Shown in pieces: positions 55,211 through 64,000 of a stretch of 64,000 nucleotides of DNA. The translations under genes and the position numbers were made by a program. Position 1 is the stretch's first letter, and the number at the start of each line of letters is the position of its first letter. The DNA comes from Erythroxylum novogranatense. Its lineage: Eukaryota; Streptophyta; Magnoliopsida; Malpighiales; Erythroxylaceae. Under the pieces are notes generated by a model that saw only the letters and a program-made list of their open reading frames with translations, ran no database searches and had not been told where the DNA came from. The stretch spans positions 73,193,387 through 73,257,386 of the forward strand of contig CM057225.1 of the NCBI GenBank assembly GCA_029891385.1. The letters run 5' to 3'.

Positions 55211-56960
55211 CGTAACCGTCCATGTTCAAATTTACCACGAGTGCATCATCATGAGGGCAACTTACTCCATCGAGGTCGGACTCATTGAATGATATCGTCC
55301 CGTCGTTCTCCCTCGGCTTTTTGGTGGATGAGTCCCTGCCGACCTGTTTGGCGTATCTTTTTCTCCCTTTAGTGGTGGATCCTCCTGCTGCATTTCCACC
55401 GAATATCATGTTAATGACCCCAGTCGGTCGATCGTCTTGTTGCCCGGTGTTTCGGTCGTTTCTTTCCCTCGATCGCCCTCTCTCTTCTCTTCGATTATCT
55501 GTGGTCGCATTCTGCCTCCCCCCATCATTCCTGTCATTTCGCCTCGAGGGCGGTCGCCTATTGTCTTGCCGACCTGGCCTGCGCTGATTATCCCGATCGG
55601 CATTTTGTTCGTGCCTCACGAATCGGCCTAACCTTCCCCTTTGTATGAGGAATTCGATTTCTCTTTTCAACTGCCAGCAATCTTCCGTATCATGGCCGAC
55701 CTCTTTGTGGAAACGACAATATAAATTGGGGTTCCTATCCTTGTAGGGGGTTTTCATTTTATTGGGTTCTCGGATAGTTTCCCCATCTGCTTTCATGGCC
55801 GCCAGAACTTCTGCATATCGCCTGTTGAGCGGGGTGAACTTCTGTTGATTTCCCTGTCGATAGGTCGGCCTTCTCCAGCTCGAATGACCTTTTTGCCACT
55901 TGTGCGAATTGCTCGCCCTATCGTTTGGCGAGCGATCATCCGTCCGACGCCTCGTATTTTTCAGCACTTCTTCAAGCTGAATATACCTATCCGCCCTATT
56001 TCTTATTTCCTGAACGGATCGGGGTTGATCGAGGGCTAGCGACTTCTTGAACTCCTCATCCCTCGTATTATTCATAAGCGCGACCAACATGGACGAGCAA
56101 GTAAGGTCGGGGACCTCGACCGCTTCGTTATTGAATCGAGTGATGAATTCCCGCAAGTTTTCATTCCTTCCTTGGGTAAGTTGCATCACCTCCAAAGCTG
56201 TCTTCTGCGGCCGCTTACTAGTGGCGAATTGGTTCAGGAATAACAACCTGAAATCTTCGAAGCATGTGATACAGCCTAGGGGTAAGCTGTTGAACCATCG
56301 CCTAGCTCCCTCTTGGAAGGCCGTGCAGAAAGCCTTACATTGGATAGCGTCCGGAACACAATGTAGATTCATCATGGATTGGAAATGTTGCAGGTAATCC
56401 AGGGGGTCGGTCTTCCCAGAGTATTTCTCGAGGTCGGTATTTTTTGTGCGGGTCTTGGGGAGGCTATCAAGATTTTGAGTGAAGGAGAGTCAGATCACGA
56501 CGTCGAGCGATCTGGGCGGAAACTTCATAGCTGCGTTAATCCGATCGTCCACAATTTTTTCTAGGGCTTCAGTTGGGCGATGATCGGTCGTCATGCTGGT
56601 TTGTCGGACGACTTGCGTGCGTATCGGCAATCGCTTTATTCGTTAGTTGTATTTGCAAAATTTGGCGGATCAACAGATCAGCAGCTTCCTCGATCTGTTT
56701 TCGGGTCAGGGTAGTGTGTACAGTCGGAAGAGGATCTGCACCCGGTCGGAGTTGGATATTCGGGTGCGTATTGAGCGCAGCGTTATCCTCCAAAGCTACG
56801 CTCTGTTCTTCTTGTTCCAAGGTTTGAGGCTGTGGTTGATCGTTAGGATCTGAGGATTCCGTGCGTGAAACATGTGGTACATGCGGCAGAGTTGTAAGTA
56901 GCTGAAAACCTATGCGTTGCATCGCCAGAGTCGCGACAGCTGCTATATCAGGGTTCGTCG
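55170..56960 (-). pseudogene. Tat gag
   Basis: The N-terminal part (to 56569) includes MQRIGFQLLTTLPHVPHV and TLTRKQIEEAADLLIRQILQ. A stop near 56480 follows FPPRSLDVVI. The main open frame (56375-55173) has AFCTAFQEGARRWFNSLPLG, FLNQFATSKRPQKTALEVMQ and LTQGRNENLREFITRFN, the standard retrotransposon gag core, and then the knuckle YCRFHKEVGHDTEDCWQLKR with C-x2-H-x4/H-x4-C spacing usual in Tat gag, and an Arg/Asp-rich tail. It precedes protease in the same strand. Confidence 0.9.
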
Positions 56961-57011
56961 CTGCCGCCTGACTTATCTGTGTATTTCTGAACGTGGTACC
57001 CGAAAGTCGGG

Positions 57012-57028
57012 CCCCACGGTGGGCGCCA
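57012..57028 (-). other. Primer binding site of the Tat element
   Basis: On the - strand, two bases after the LTR end, lies TGGCGCCCACCGTGGGG. The TGGCGCC core is the common primer site of Tat/Athila-type gypsy elements. Confidence 0.9.
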
Positions 57029-57030
57029 AT

Positions 57031-57463
57031 TGGTTCTGCCAGATTTTGGCTGAACTGTACGTTGCCGTTTGGATCCATGAGCTGGATGCTTTTTGTGATT
57101 AATTCGACGTGAAGATACCTGCAAAACAAAGAAGACACGTCGGGGGTTGTGTCCCGATTAGCCCCTCCGACGCTCAAGTCAATATTTCTGTGAAGGTGAG
57201 GTTGATCAATGCAGAGAAAAGCTAGGTTTTGATTGCGTACCTCTGTTATGGGAGAATTATACCTTATATAGGGGATGGACGCTAGGGTTAAACCTTTACG
57301 TGTTTGCATGAGAGTCTCTTACATGCGGATGGGCTGAGAAGAGCATGGATCGGGCTTGGGCCTGTCGTAGCCGTTGGGTTCGAGACTTGTTCTATGAAGA
57401 ATGGACCGATCGGCCCAAGGGTTGTCTTGACTGGGTCCGGGCCTAGCATCGCCGATCCGACCA
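57031..57463 (-). repeat. 5' LTR of the Tat element
   Basis: The 433-bp LTR runs TGGTTCTGCC to GATCCGACCA on the + strand. The shared blocks include GAAGACACGTCGGGG and GGGAGAATTATACCTTATAT. It is followed by ACATC. Confidence 0.92.
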
Positions 57464-57468
57464 ACATC

Positions 57469-58270
57469 AATTCAAATTTAGGATTGGAAGTGGTATATCT
57501 ATTCTATTCTAGCAGGATCCCTGACACCCGAGAAGAATTTTGAGGACTTTTCTATACCGAGAGAAATTAATGACTCGGAGCTTCCGATAACAGCAAGAGT
57601 TTCTGAAGTCATCTTTAATTATGAACGGAGATGGCATGAGGTATCCCTGGACTTCATCAAGACCCTTGAAACACCTTGGTACCTTCCAAATAGTTCCCAA
57701 CTTGATTGTTTGGAATGGATCGCTAGCCCCACAAAAAAATGTACTAATGGTTTAGCCTATAAATTCTTGCGAACTCCCTTACGGGAAGTTCCTTAGCAAA
57801 AGCTAGTATGGTCTAAACATAGTAGACCTAAGTGCTCCTTTATCCTATAGCTTGCCTTCTTTCACAAGTCGCCAACCCGGGACAAACTATCCCACCTTCA
57901 TACTCCTAACCACTGTTCCTTGTGCATATTAGCAAATGAAACCATTGAGCACTTATTTTTTGAATGTACCTTCTCTAGAAACATTTGGGATCGTTGCCTC
58001 TCACATTTTAATTTGCACATCCTCATTCAGCCAAACCTTTCAACTATTCTTTCTTGGTTTAATATTGCTTCCAATAACTGGATTCCAGCCCTTAATCTTC
58101 TCCCTTTCCTGCTATCTACTACTGTTTACTTTATATGGAACGAACGTATGCAAGAACCTTCAAGGATGAAGCTAAGGATGTGGAGAGTGTGTTTCTCGAA
58201 GTAATCTCCCAAGTTAGGGAGCTTCTCAGCTCAAACACAGAAAGAGAGGCAATTATTTTAATTTTTGTTC
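57469..58270 (+). pseudogene. LINE fragment, RT zinc-binding C-terminal region
   Basis: The frames near 57635-58250 read RWHEVSLDFIKTLETPWYLP, SPTKKCTNGLAYKFLRTPLR and, at about 57910-58000, CSLCILANETIEHLFFECTF plus SRNIWDRC. This is the C-x2-C ... H-x-F-x2-C pattern of the zinc-binding domain at the end of plant L1-type RTs. Stops at several points show decay. The Tat element inserted at its left edge. Confidence 0.82.
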
Positions 58271-58286
58271 TTCACTAACTTTTCTG

Positions 58287-58730
58287 CAGGATGATAGATC
58301 AAAATCTCCTTTGGTTAATAGCAAGTGTGTCTCCATCTGAAGATTGTATTCTAGTTAGTTGGCGATTCAACTTCCTTCAGGCTCTAAAGCGACCAAGAGG
58401 ATCGGGGTTGGACATTTATTGTTACACTTACACTGAAGGTATTGGCAGGACTGATCCTTTTAGACACAACAAAGATAAAGTGCAAGGATTACTCAACTTC
58501 TATAGTGGCAATTATCACCTACGAGGCAACACAAGAAGCACTTCAGCCATTGATTCATGTTTTCTCTGCTTAAACTGACTCCAATCTTGGCTAGGGAAGT
58601 TGATGTTTATATTTTGTATTCAGCTTTACAATTTTGTGCTGCATTAATTGAGCTTGAGAATTTGTATATTTGAGGAAAACATTTTTCTGGATATTTGAGC
58701 TCTTCTATGTGCTTGGTTAGAGTATAGGAG
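58287..58730 (+). other. Unrecognised short ORFs after the LINE fragment
   Basis: After ttctgcag (58281-58288) an open frame to 58578 encodes KCVSPSEDCILVSWRFNF-like and RTDPFRHNKDKVQGLLNF sequences; another frame at 58553-58671 encodes LLKLTPILAREVDVYILYSA. An acceptor-like site and an even frame could mean a remnant last exon, but I do not recognise a family and codon support is weak. Confidence 0.3.
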
Positions 58731-58919
58731 ATCTGATTATTAATAGTGGAGGTGTAGCTTCCATAAGTTATAGTTGTTGGTTCCCTTGAGTTTCGCAATC
58801 CTTGCTTCGGATAACACTGTGGGATAGCTTCTTATGCTTGAGCTATTGTGCTTTCAGAGGCACTGGTTGAGTAAACTTAACTGTACATATTTTTTATTTT
58901 ATAAATTCTTCTGACTTAT

Positions 58920-60000
58920 AAAAAAAAATTGTCCCAAACTTGAAAATTTGAAGAAATATCATGACTCAATTTAGCCAGACAATTTGCTGCAAAATTATCT
59001 TTACGAAACACATGTCAAATAAAACAACTACAATTCCTAGCAAGTAAAGCTTGAATATTCACAACCAAAATAGATAGAAGATGTGAAGAGATAACACCAC
59101 AAGTCACCATCCGCACCGCCTTCATGTTATCAAATTCAACCATGACCTGCCAAAAATTGTGATCCCACATAAAAATCAAACCATCTCGAATGAATCATAA
59201 CTCTCCCATCAAGATAGTTGAAATACCAATAAGAAATGAATATCTCTCTAGCCAACGACCAAATGAATCACGCAACAACCCTCCACCACTAGTCATCCCA
59301 AGATTAACAATAGAACTACCGTCACAATTCAATGTCACCCAACCAATTGACGGCATAATCCAACCAATCCAACGCCTCACATTTGGAAGCTTCGGTTTTG
59401 AAGCAAAAACCAAAGACAAATCCATTGCAATTTTAAAAACGTAACTATTCAAATTTGTTAAGGAAATAAACTCCTTTTGAAATACTCATAAGTTTCGAGC
59501 CTTTTACAGCTACCAAATACCTGCTAGAAACTAATGTGCCCAGTTAAAACAAAAAAGATCCACAACATGAGCCCACAGATTCAAAGCTAGTCAATCAATC
59601 AAATCCGTCGCAATAAAAAAATCATCAGGAATATCCCACTGCTGTCATCATGCAACCATACGACTACAATCACGTAACAAATGCAAACGAGACTTAACAT
59701 AAAAAGAACACACTCCACACATATTAGAAGTAGTCAAACCCTTTAAGAACCACAAAGAATTCGTCGGGAGATATGAGTACCGAAGTAACTACAAGAAAAT
59801 TTTCAATTTCGGTTAATCAACCACTTTCCACAATCAAAGAAAAAGTAGACGAAACAGAAGCATGAGACACCTCTTTCGAAAGAAGTGCTTGGTAAGTTGC
59901 TCGAACCGAATATACACTATTCGAAGAAAAACTCTAAGACATAATATCCTACACTGAAGTAAATAATGACAAAGGAATTACCTGAATAACCTCCCTGAGA
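58920..60000 (-). pseudogene. LINE fragment, RNase H and zinc-binding region
   Basis: On the - strand 59452-59195 encodes WVTLNCDGSSIVNLGMTSGG and GLLRDSFGRWLERYSF, the start of the RNase H domain of plant L1-type LINEs, and continues through VEFDNMKAVRMVTCGV to about 58930. Upstream (about 59750-59650) NMCGVCSFYVKSRLHLLRDC is the end of the zinc-binding domain. Stops are frequent. It points towards the + strand LINE fragment, tail to tail. Confidence 0.78.
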
Positions 60001-60920
60001 TGATCCAGAATTACAGAATGTAAGTTTGAAAATTTTCGAAAACAATCATTAATTATGTGTTACTTGAAAATGTTCTTTCCCTGCTATCAAACCATCCATC
60101 TGGTCCACTAAAGGATCCCCAAGTACCAATTATCAAACCAAAGACTAATCTACAAACCATCCACATCCCTTCACACCTAAAGAGGAAACAACAAATTAAA
60201 ACTTTTAACTACCCCATTCCATAAATTGGAATCTAAACCCTGAGCAAAAAAGGAAATAAACTCGCGATTACAATATCCCATGTGATGAAATACGACTAAC
60301 AACATGCACTGAACTGAACATGAGTGGCATAAGAGTTTTGTAAAGCAGTAAGAACTGATATTAAAGTATACAACAGACCTCTTTATCAGTTATCACAACC
60401 CTTTGCACGAGATACAAGTAAAAACTCAGATACTTTATCCTTTTATTCGTTCAAGATTCACATATAAAAGTACAAATTAACTGAAGCAACAATAAATATA
60501 GCAACTGCAACAACATCATCAAACATTCCTCCAACTCCCCTCAATCGCAGGAGCTGCTAACTGCTAACTTCGACCATTATGGTTCCCTTGTCACAACCAA
60601 ATGCAATGCTGCAAGAGGTTAAAAACAAGAGACTTGCTGGTTTGAATCATCTAATTGGAGATTAATCAGAGATAAAGGTGGTGAATTACATAATGCCAAC
60701 TTACTTCTTTGAACCTTTAACGCACCTTGTCGTCTGCACCCTTTCCGATTTTAATTTAGCGTACTAAAATTCACGGAAATCACGAAAGAGGTTTAAGATT
60801 AGCCAATAGAAGCAAAAAGGGACTAGAGAATAAAAGAGCAGATATCTTTAGTTAATATTGTTATTCCCTATCCAATTAAGTAGTATGAAAAGCTCTTGCT
60901 AATTGAAGCAAACAAGAGTA
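60001..60920. other. AT-rich stretch, no gene recognised
   Basis: No conserved coding is seen on either strand. In particular, the exons expected to follow the WD40 exons at 60928-61217 on the - strand (the LENTLNYGLERVW-type block of beta-prime COP) are absent. Confidence 0.5.
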
Positions 60921-60927
60921 CCCGAAC

Positions 60928-61217
60928 GTGTGTGCATCCCATATGCGGATAGATCCATCTTCAGACGTTGAAACTATAATTGCAAACTCCTGATGAGTAG
61001 ACACTGCAGTAACGTTGTTGGTGTGGCCTTCCAAAGTTTTAACATAATCTTGTGTTTGGTAATCCCATATCTGCTCCCATTTGTATTGACCAAGAAATGA
61101 GAAATATTCACAAGGACTCTACTTAACAAGCTGAATGAGGAAGACTGACCTTCATAGTGAAATCATCTGAGCCACTTAACAAGTACGTATTATCCCCACA
61201 AGTTAAGAAATCGATGT
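60928..61217 (-). pseudogene. Coatomer beta-prime-like WD40 exons (COPB2 fragment)
   Basis: Two exons are readable on the - strand. The first (about 61217-61150) encodes NIDFLTCGDNTYLLSGSDDF and TMK, ending at GTCAGT. The second (61070-60928), after GAGCAG, encodes IWDYQTQDYVKTLEGHTNNV and TAVSTHQEFAIIVSTSEDGS, IRIWDAHT, ending at a GT. They join in phase 0 and match one WD40 repeat pair of the COPI beta-prime subunit, which functions in Golgi-to-ER vesicle coats. The exon acceptor of the first is not clear, the second half of the repeat is diverged (VSTHQEFAIIVSTSE), and no further exon follows, so it is likely a gene fragment. A copia LTR begins about 25 bases upstream. Confidence 0.75.
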
Positions 61218-61241
61218 TAAAGAGAAGAGAAAGAAAACTAC

Positions 61242-61484
61242 TGTCTGTTTTAATAACTGTAAAACAGAGTATAACAGAGGCTTTTGGATGCAACTGGAAA
61301 ATTGAATTTAACTGAATTTTTAAAAGTGATACACGACACAAGCAATCTGATACAACTATATATAAAAGAAAACAAAAACTAACTAACGAAAATAAAGGTG
61401 CATTGTTAAAACAACTAATTCCATAAAATCTGCTTCCACTAACAGTAACCTTATGACCACGTTTGTACGAGATTAACTCCAACA
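61242..61484 (-). repeat. 3' LTR of the right-edge copia
   Basis: The interval runs TGTCTGTTTTAA to TAACTCCAACA. It is followed by ttctcctcctt (61485-61495), a purine tract on the - strand. The left boundary is inferred because the partner LTR lies outside. Confidence 0.7.
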
Positions 61485-61493
61485 TTCTCCTCC

Positions 61494-62144
61494 TTAATCT
61501 CGTTGTCTTGTTCTCACATCAGCAATACCAATTAATGTACGCAGCTCCTCAAATCTGTCACGCGGCAGCGGCTTTGTGAACAAATCTGCAAGCTGCTCCT
61601 TGGTGCAAACATATTCTAACTCTATTTCTCCTTTCTGAACACAATCTCGAATGAAACGAGCCTTTATATCAATGTGTTTACTCTTGTGATGATGAACTGG
61701 GTTCTTCGCAAGAGCTATTGCAGATTTGTTATCAACTTTGAACATTACATCTACTGGCTTTCTTCCTTTTAACTCTTCAATCAATCTTCTAATCCAAATG
61801 CCTTGACAAACACCAGCTGTCGCTGCTACGTATTCAGCTTCACATGATGAAAGTGCGACAGTTTTCTGCTTCTGTGAGCTCCAAGTGATTGGGTTTTCAC
61901 CAAGGAAGAAGATTACACCTGTGGTACTTTTCCGATCATCGACATCTCCTGCCAAGTCACTATCTGCATAACCCATCAGCTTGTAACTTTCTTTGTCACT
62001 TCAATACCTGCAACCAAAACTCAAGGTTCCTTTAAGGTAGCGTAAAATCTGCTTTACTGCTGCCATATGTATTTCTGTTGGTGTTTCCATGAAACGACTA
62101 GCTACTCCAACTGAGTAAGCTAAATCAGGTCTTGTATTAACATA
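61494..62144 (-). pseudogene. Right-edge copia RNase H
   Basis: The open frame 61976-61494 encodes GYADSDLAGDVDDRKSTTGV, SSQKQKTVALSSCEAEYVAA, VDNKSAIALAKNPVHHHKSK and LADLFTKPLPRDRFEELRTL and ends at its natural stop. The RT-RNase H joint (61980-62144) is frameshifted, so the protein is broken once here. Confidence 0.88.
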
Positions 62145-62900
62145 TTACCTCAAGCTACCAATCACACTCCTATACAACGTTGCATCAACAGGTTGGCTTT
62201 CATCTATCCTGCTCAACTTCAGTCTTGAATCCATTGGAACCTTGCACGAATTGCAGCTCGACATGCCCATCTTTTCAAGAATTTTTTCAGCGTACCTTTC
62301 TTGACTAAGAGTGATACCATTTGGGTGTTGCCTTACTTCGATACCCAAATAATAACTTAATTTGCCAAGATCACTCATGTCAAATACCTTCTTCATCTGC
62401 TCCTTGAAGCTCCTTATTTCTTCTGGCTTTGAACCTGTAATAATTAAATCATCGACATAAATGCCAACAATCTGAACATTCTCACCCTTTTGCTTCTTGT
62501 ACACAGCGTGCTCAAGGGTGCATCTAGTGTAACCAAATTCTTGCAAACACTGATCCATTTTGGAGTTCCAGGCTCTCGGCACTTGTTTCAAGCCGTAAAG
62601 AGCTTTCCTCAATTTCAGCACTTTACTTTCTTTTCCATGCTCCGCATAACCCGTTGGTTGAGTTATATAGATATCTTCTTTTAATTCTCCGTTCAAAAAC
62701 GCTGATTTTACATCCATATGTTCAACATTCCACCCTTCTTGAGCAGCTATAGCCAACAATAGCCTCACAGTTTCCATGCGAGCAACCGGCGCAAAAACTT
62801 CTTCGTAATCTACTCCTTTTTCTTGAACATACCCCTTCGCCACTAGCCTCGCTTTATGCTTGACTATCTCACCCGCTGGATTTTTCTTCACTTTGAACAC
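62145..62900 (-). pseudogene. Right-edge copia reverse transcriptase
   Basis: The 251-codon frame has [78 protein letters not shown] with the YVDD site, and LSYYLGIEVRQHPNGITLSQ. It is well preserved but out of frame with integrase upstream and RNase H downstream. Confidence 0.9.
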
Positions 62901-62964
62901 CCATTTCAGTCCATGGGTTTAATTCCTTTCGGCAAATCTGCAAAACACCAAGTTTTGTTTTTCT

Positions 62965-64000
62965 TTATTGCTTCAATAAAGATGAGGATTGGTTTTCACT
63001 TTCAACATCTGTTTGGCTCTGAGGTGTGGCAGGAAGTTCAGGTTCCACTCGTTGTTCTATTAAAGATTCAGAAAACGTCACAACAAGCGGTGCTGGTGCG
63101 TAAGTTGAACCTGGATCAGGAATTTCCCAAATCCATTTCTCCTCCTCCTGAAAATGGACATCACGGCTTACCACTACCATTTTGTTTTCTGGGTTGAACA
63201 AACGGTATGCTTTTGACCCGCTTTCATAGCCGACCAGAATCATCTTTGAACTCCTGTCATCAAGTTTTTTTAGATGTGTACCTAAAGTTTTTACATAGGC
63301 AACACATCCAAAAACTCGCATATGATGAACCTTCGGTTTTCGGTTGTGCCATGCTTGATAAGGAGTCATATTCACCACACCTTTCGTAGGGGATTTGTTC
63401 AGAATATAAACAGCCGTCTTTGCCGCTTCTGCCCAGAAAATTGCAGGAACTTCTCTTTCTTTCAGCAGACAACGTATCATCTCCACCACTGTCCTATTTC
63501 TCCTCTCCACTATTCTGTTTTGTTGAGGGGAATAAGGAGCAGTGAGTTGTCTTTGAATTCCACGAGTTTCACAAAACAATTTAAACTCTTTGGATGTGAA
63601 TTCCCCTCCCCTATCTGTTCTTAGAATTTTTAACTTCAAACCAGATTCTAATTCAGCTTCATTCAAAATTTTGTTGAATGCAGATAGAGCTTCATCTTTA
63701 GATTTCAAAACTTCAAGCCACATAAAACGACTATAATCATCAACAATCAACAGAAAATACCTGTTTCCACCAGTTGTTGTTGGTGAAATGGGTCCACAAA
63801 TATCACCGTGCATCAGCTCCAACGATTGTGTAGCTTGAAATACAGACAACTTTGGGAAACTGGATCTGGTTTGTTTGCCGAATTTGCATCCTTCACAGAG
63901 CTGGGCAGTCTGTTCTATTTCAGGTAAGCCTTCTACCATCTCATCTTGCTTCAATTTTCTCAAGGCTTGGTAATTTAGATGACCAAACCTTGAATGCCAG
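62965..64000 (-). pseudogene. Right-edge copia integrase, incomplete at the window edge
   Basis: The 332-codon frame starts with the zinc finger end CEGCKFGKQTRSSFPKL, then HGDICGPISPTTTGGNRYF, LLIVDDYSRFMWLEVLKSKD, ILRTDRGGEFTSKEFKLFCE and SPQQNRIVERRNRTVVEMIR, where the usual NG is NR, and the C-terminal GCVAYVKTLGTHLKKLDDRS. The D-D-E residues are present. Gag and protease lie right of the window. Confidence 0.9.

Larger units (their letters stand above)
42790..57463 (-). mobile_element. Full-length Ty3/gypsy Tat-lineage retrotransposon with antisense ORF
   Basis: The LTRs (42790-43206 and 57031-57463) bracket a 14.7-kb - strand element with a perfect target duplication ACATC (42785-42789 and 57464-57468). 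The primer site is TGGCGCCCACCGTGGGG on the - strand, typical of Tat-type elements. Order on the - strand: gag, protease, RT-RNase H, second (Tat-type) RNase H, integrase, then a long 3' region with a 63-bp tandem array and coding on the opposite strand. About 4.4 kb of that region is a nested solo-LTR structure. The body is more GC-rich and CG-containing than the rest of the window. All ORFs are broken. Confidence 0.93.
61242..64000 (-). mobile_element. Ty1/copia retrotransposon at the right edge, continuing outside
   Basis: The 3' LTR (61242-61484) is followed by a polypurine tract and a - strand body with RNase H, RT and integrase, running off the window at 64000. It is a different copia lineage from E1, A and B, as its integrase has PQQNRIVERRNR and its [18 protein letters not shown]. 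It lies upstream of, and next to, the COPB2-like exons in the same orientation. Confidence 0.9.

Overview
The window is nuclear DNA of a flowering plant, probably a eudicot. It carries a plant-type SRA-SET gene with short exons, a dense nest of Ty1/copia and Ty3/gypsy LTR retrotransposons with initiator-Met-type primer sites, LINE remnants and a plant-type SINE fragment. Species cannot be fixed from the sequence alone.

The one clearly conserved host gene is a SUVH4/KRYPTONITE-type histone H3K9 methyltransferase on the + strand. Eleven exons are readable between 7235 and 41690 and join in frame into the last 474 residues: SRA, pre-SET, SET, post-SET. The N-terminal exons lie left of 7235 and were not found. 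The gene is stretched over more than 34 kb because its introns are full of retrotransposons. The intron inside the SRA domain is 20.7 kb and holds two tandem nests: copia E2 (11568-16578) inside copia E1 (9484-19460), then copia B (22039-27066) inside its sister copy A (19553-29507). All four are antisense to the host gene, with 5-bp target duplications seen for E2, A and B and a one-mismatch pair for E1. The last intron is 8.1 kb and holds a decayed, rearranged gypsy element that separates the final SET/post-SET exon from the rest.

Left of the gene (1-6476) are broken transposons: a gypsy pol fragment cut by a + strand copia, then a - strand copia gag fragment with one LTR. Right of it (42790-57463) is a complete but decayed 14.7-kb Tat-lineage gypsy element on the - strand with target duplication ACATC. 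It has gag, protease, RT, a second RNase H, integrase, a ten-copy 63-bp tandem array, and an antisense ORF region with its own TATA-like promoter. That antisense region is interrupted by a 2.2-kb solo-LTR-like element (target duplication AGCCT), itself interrupted by an inverted copy of the same family, which makes a large imperfect palindrome.

The right end (57469-64000) has tail-to-tail LINE remnants, an unrecognised short ORF, two WD40 exons resembling coatomer beta-prime (COPB2) on the - strand, and a - strand copia element running off the window. The main theme is biological: a gene whose product silences transposons through H3K9me2 is itself packed with such transposons in its introns, which suggests a possible self-regulating arrangement that can be tested.
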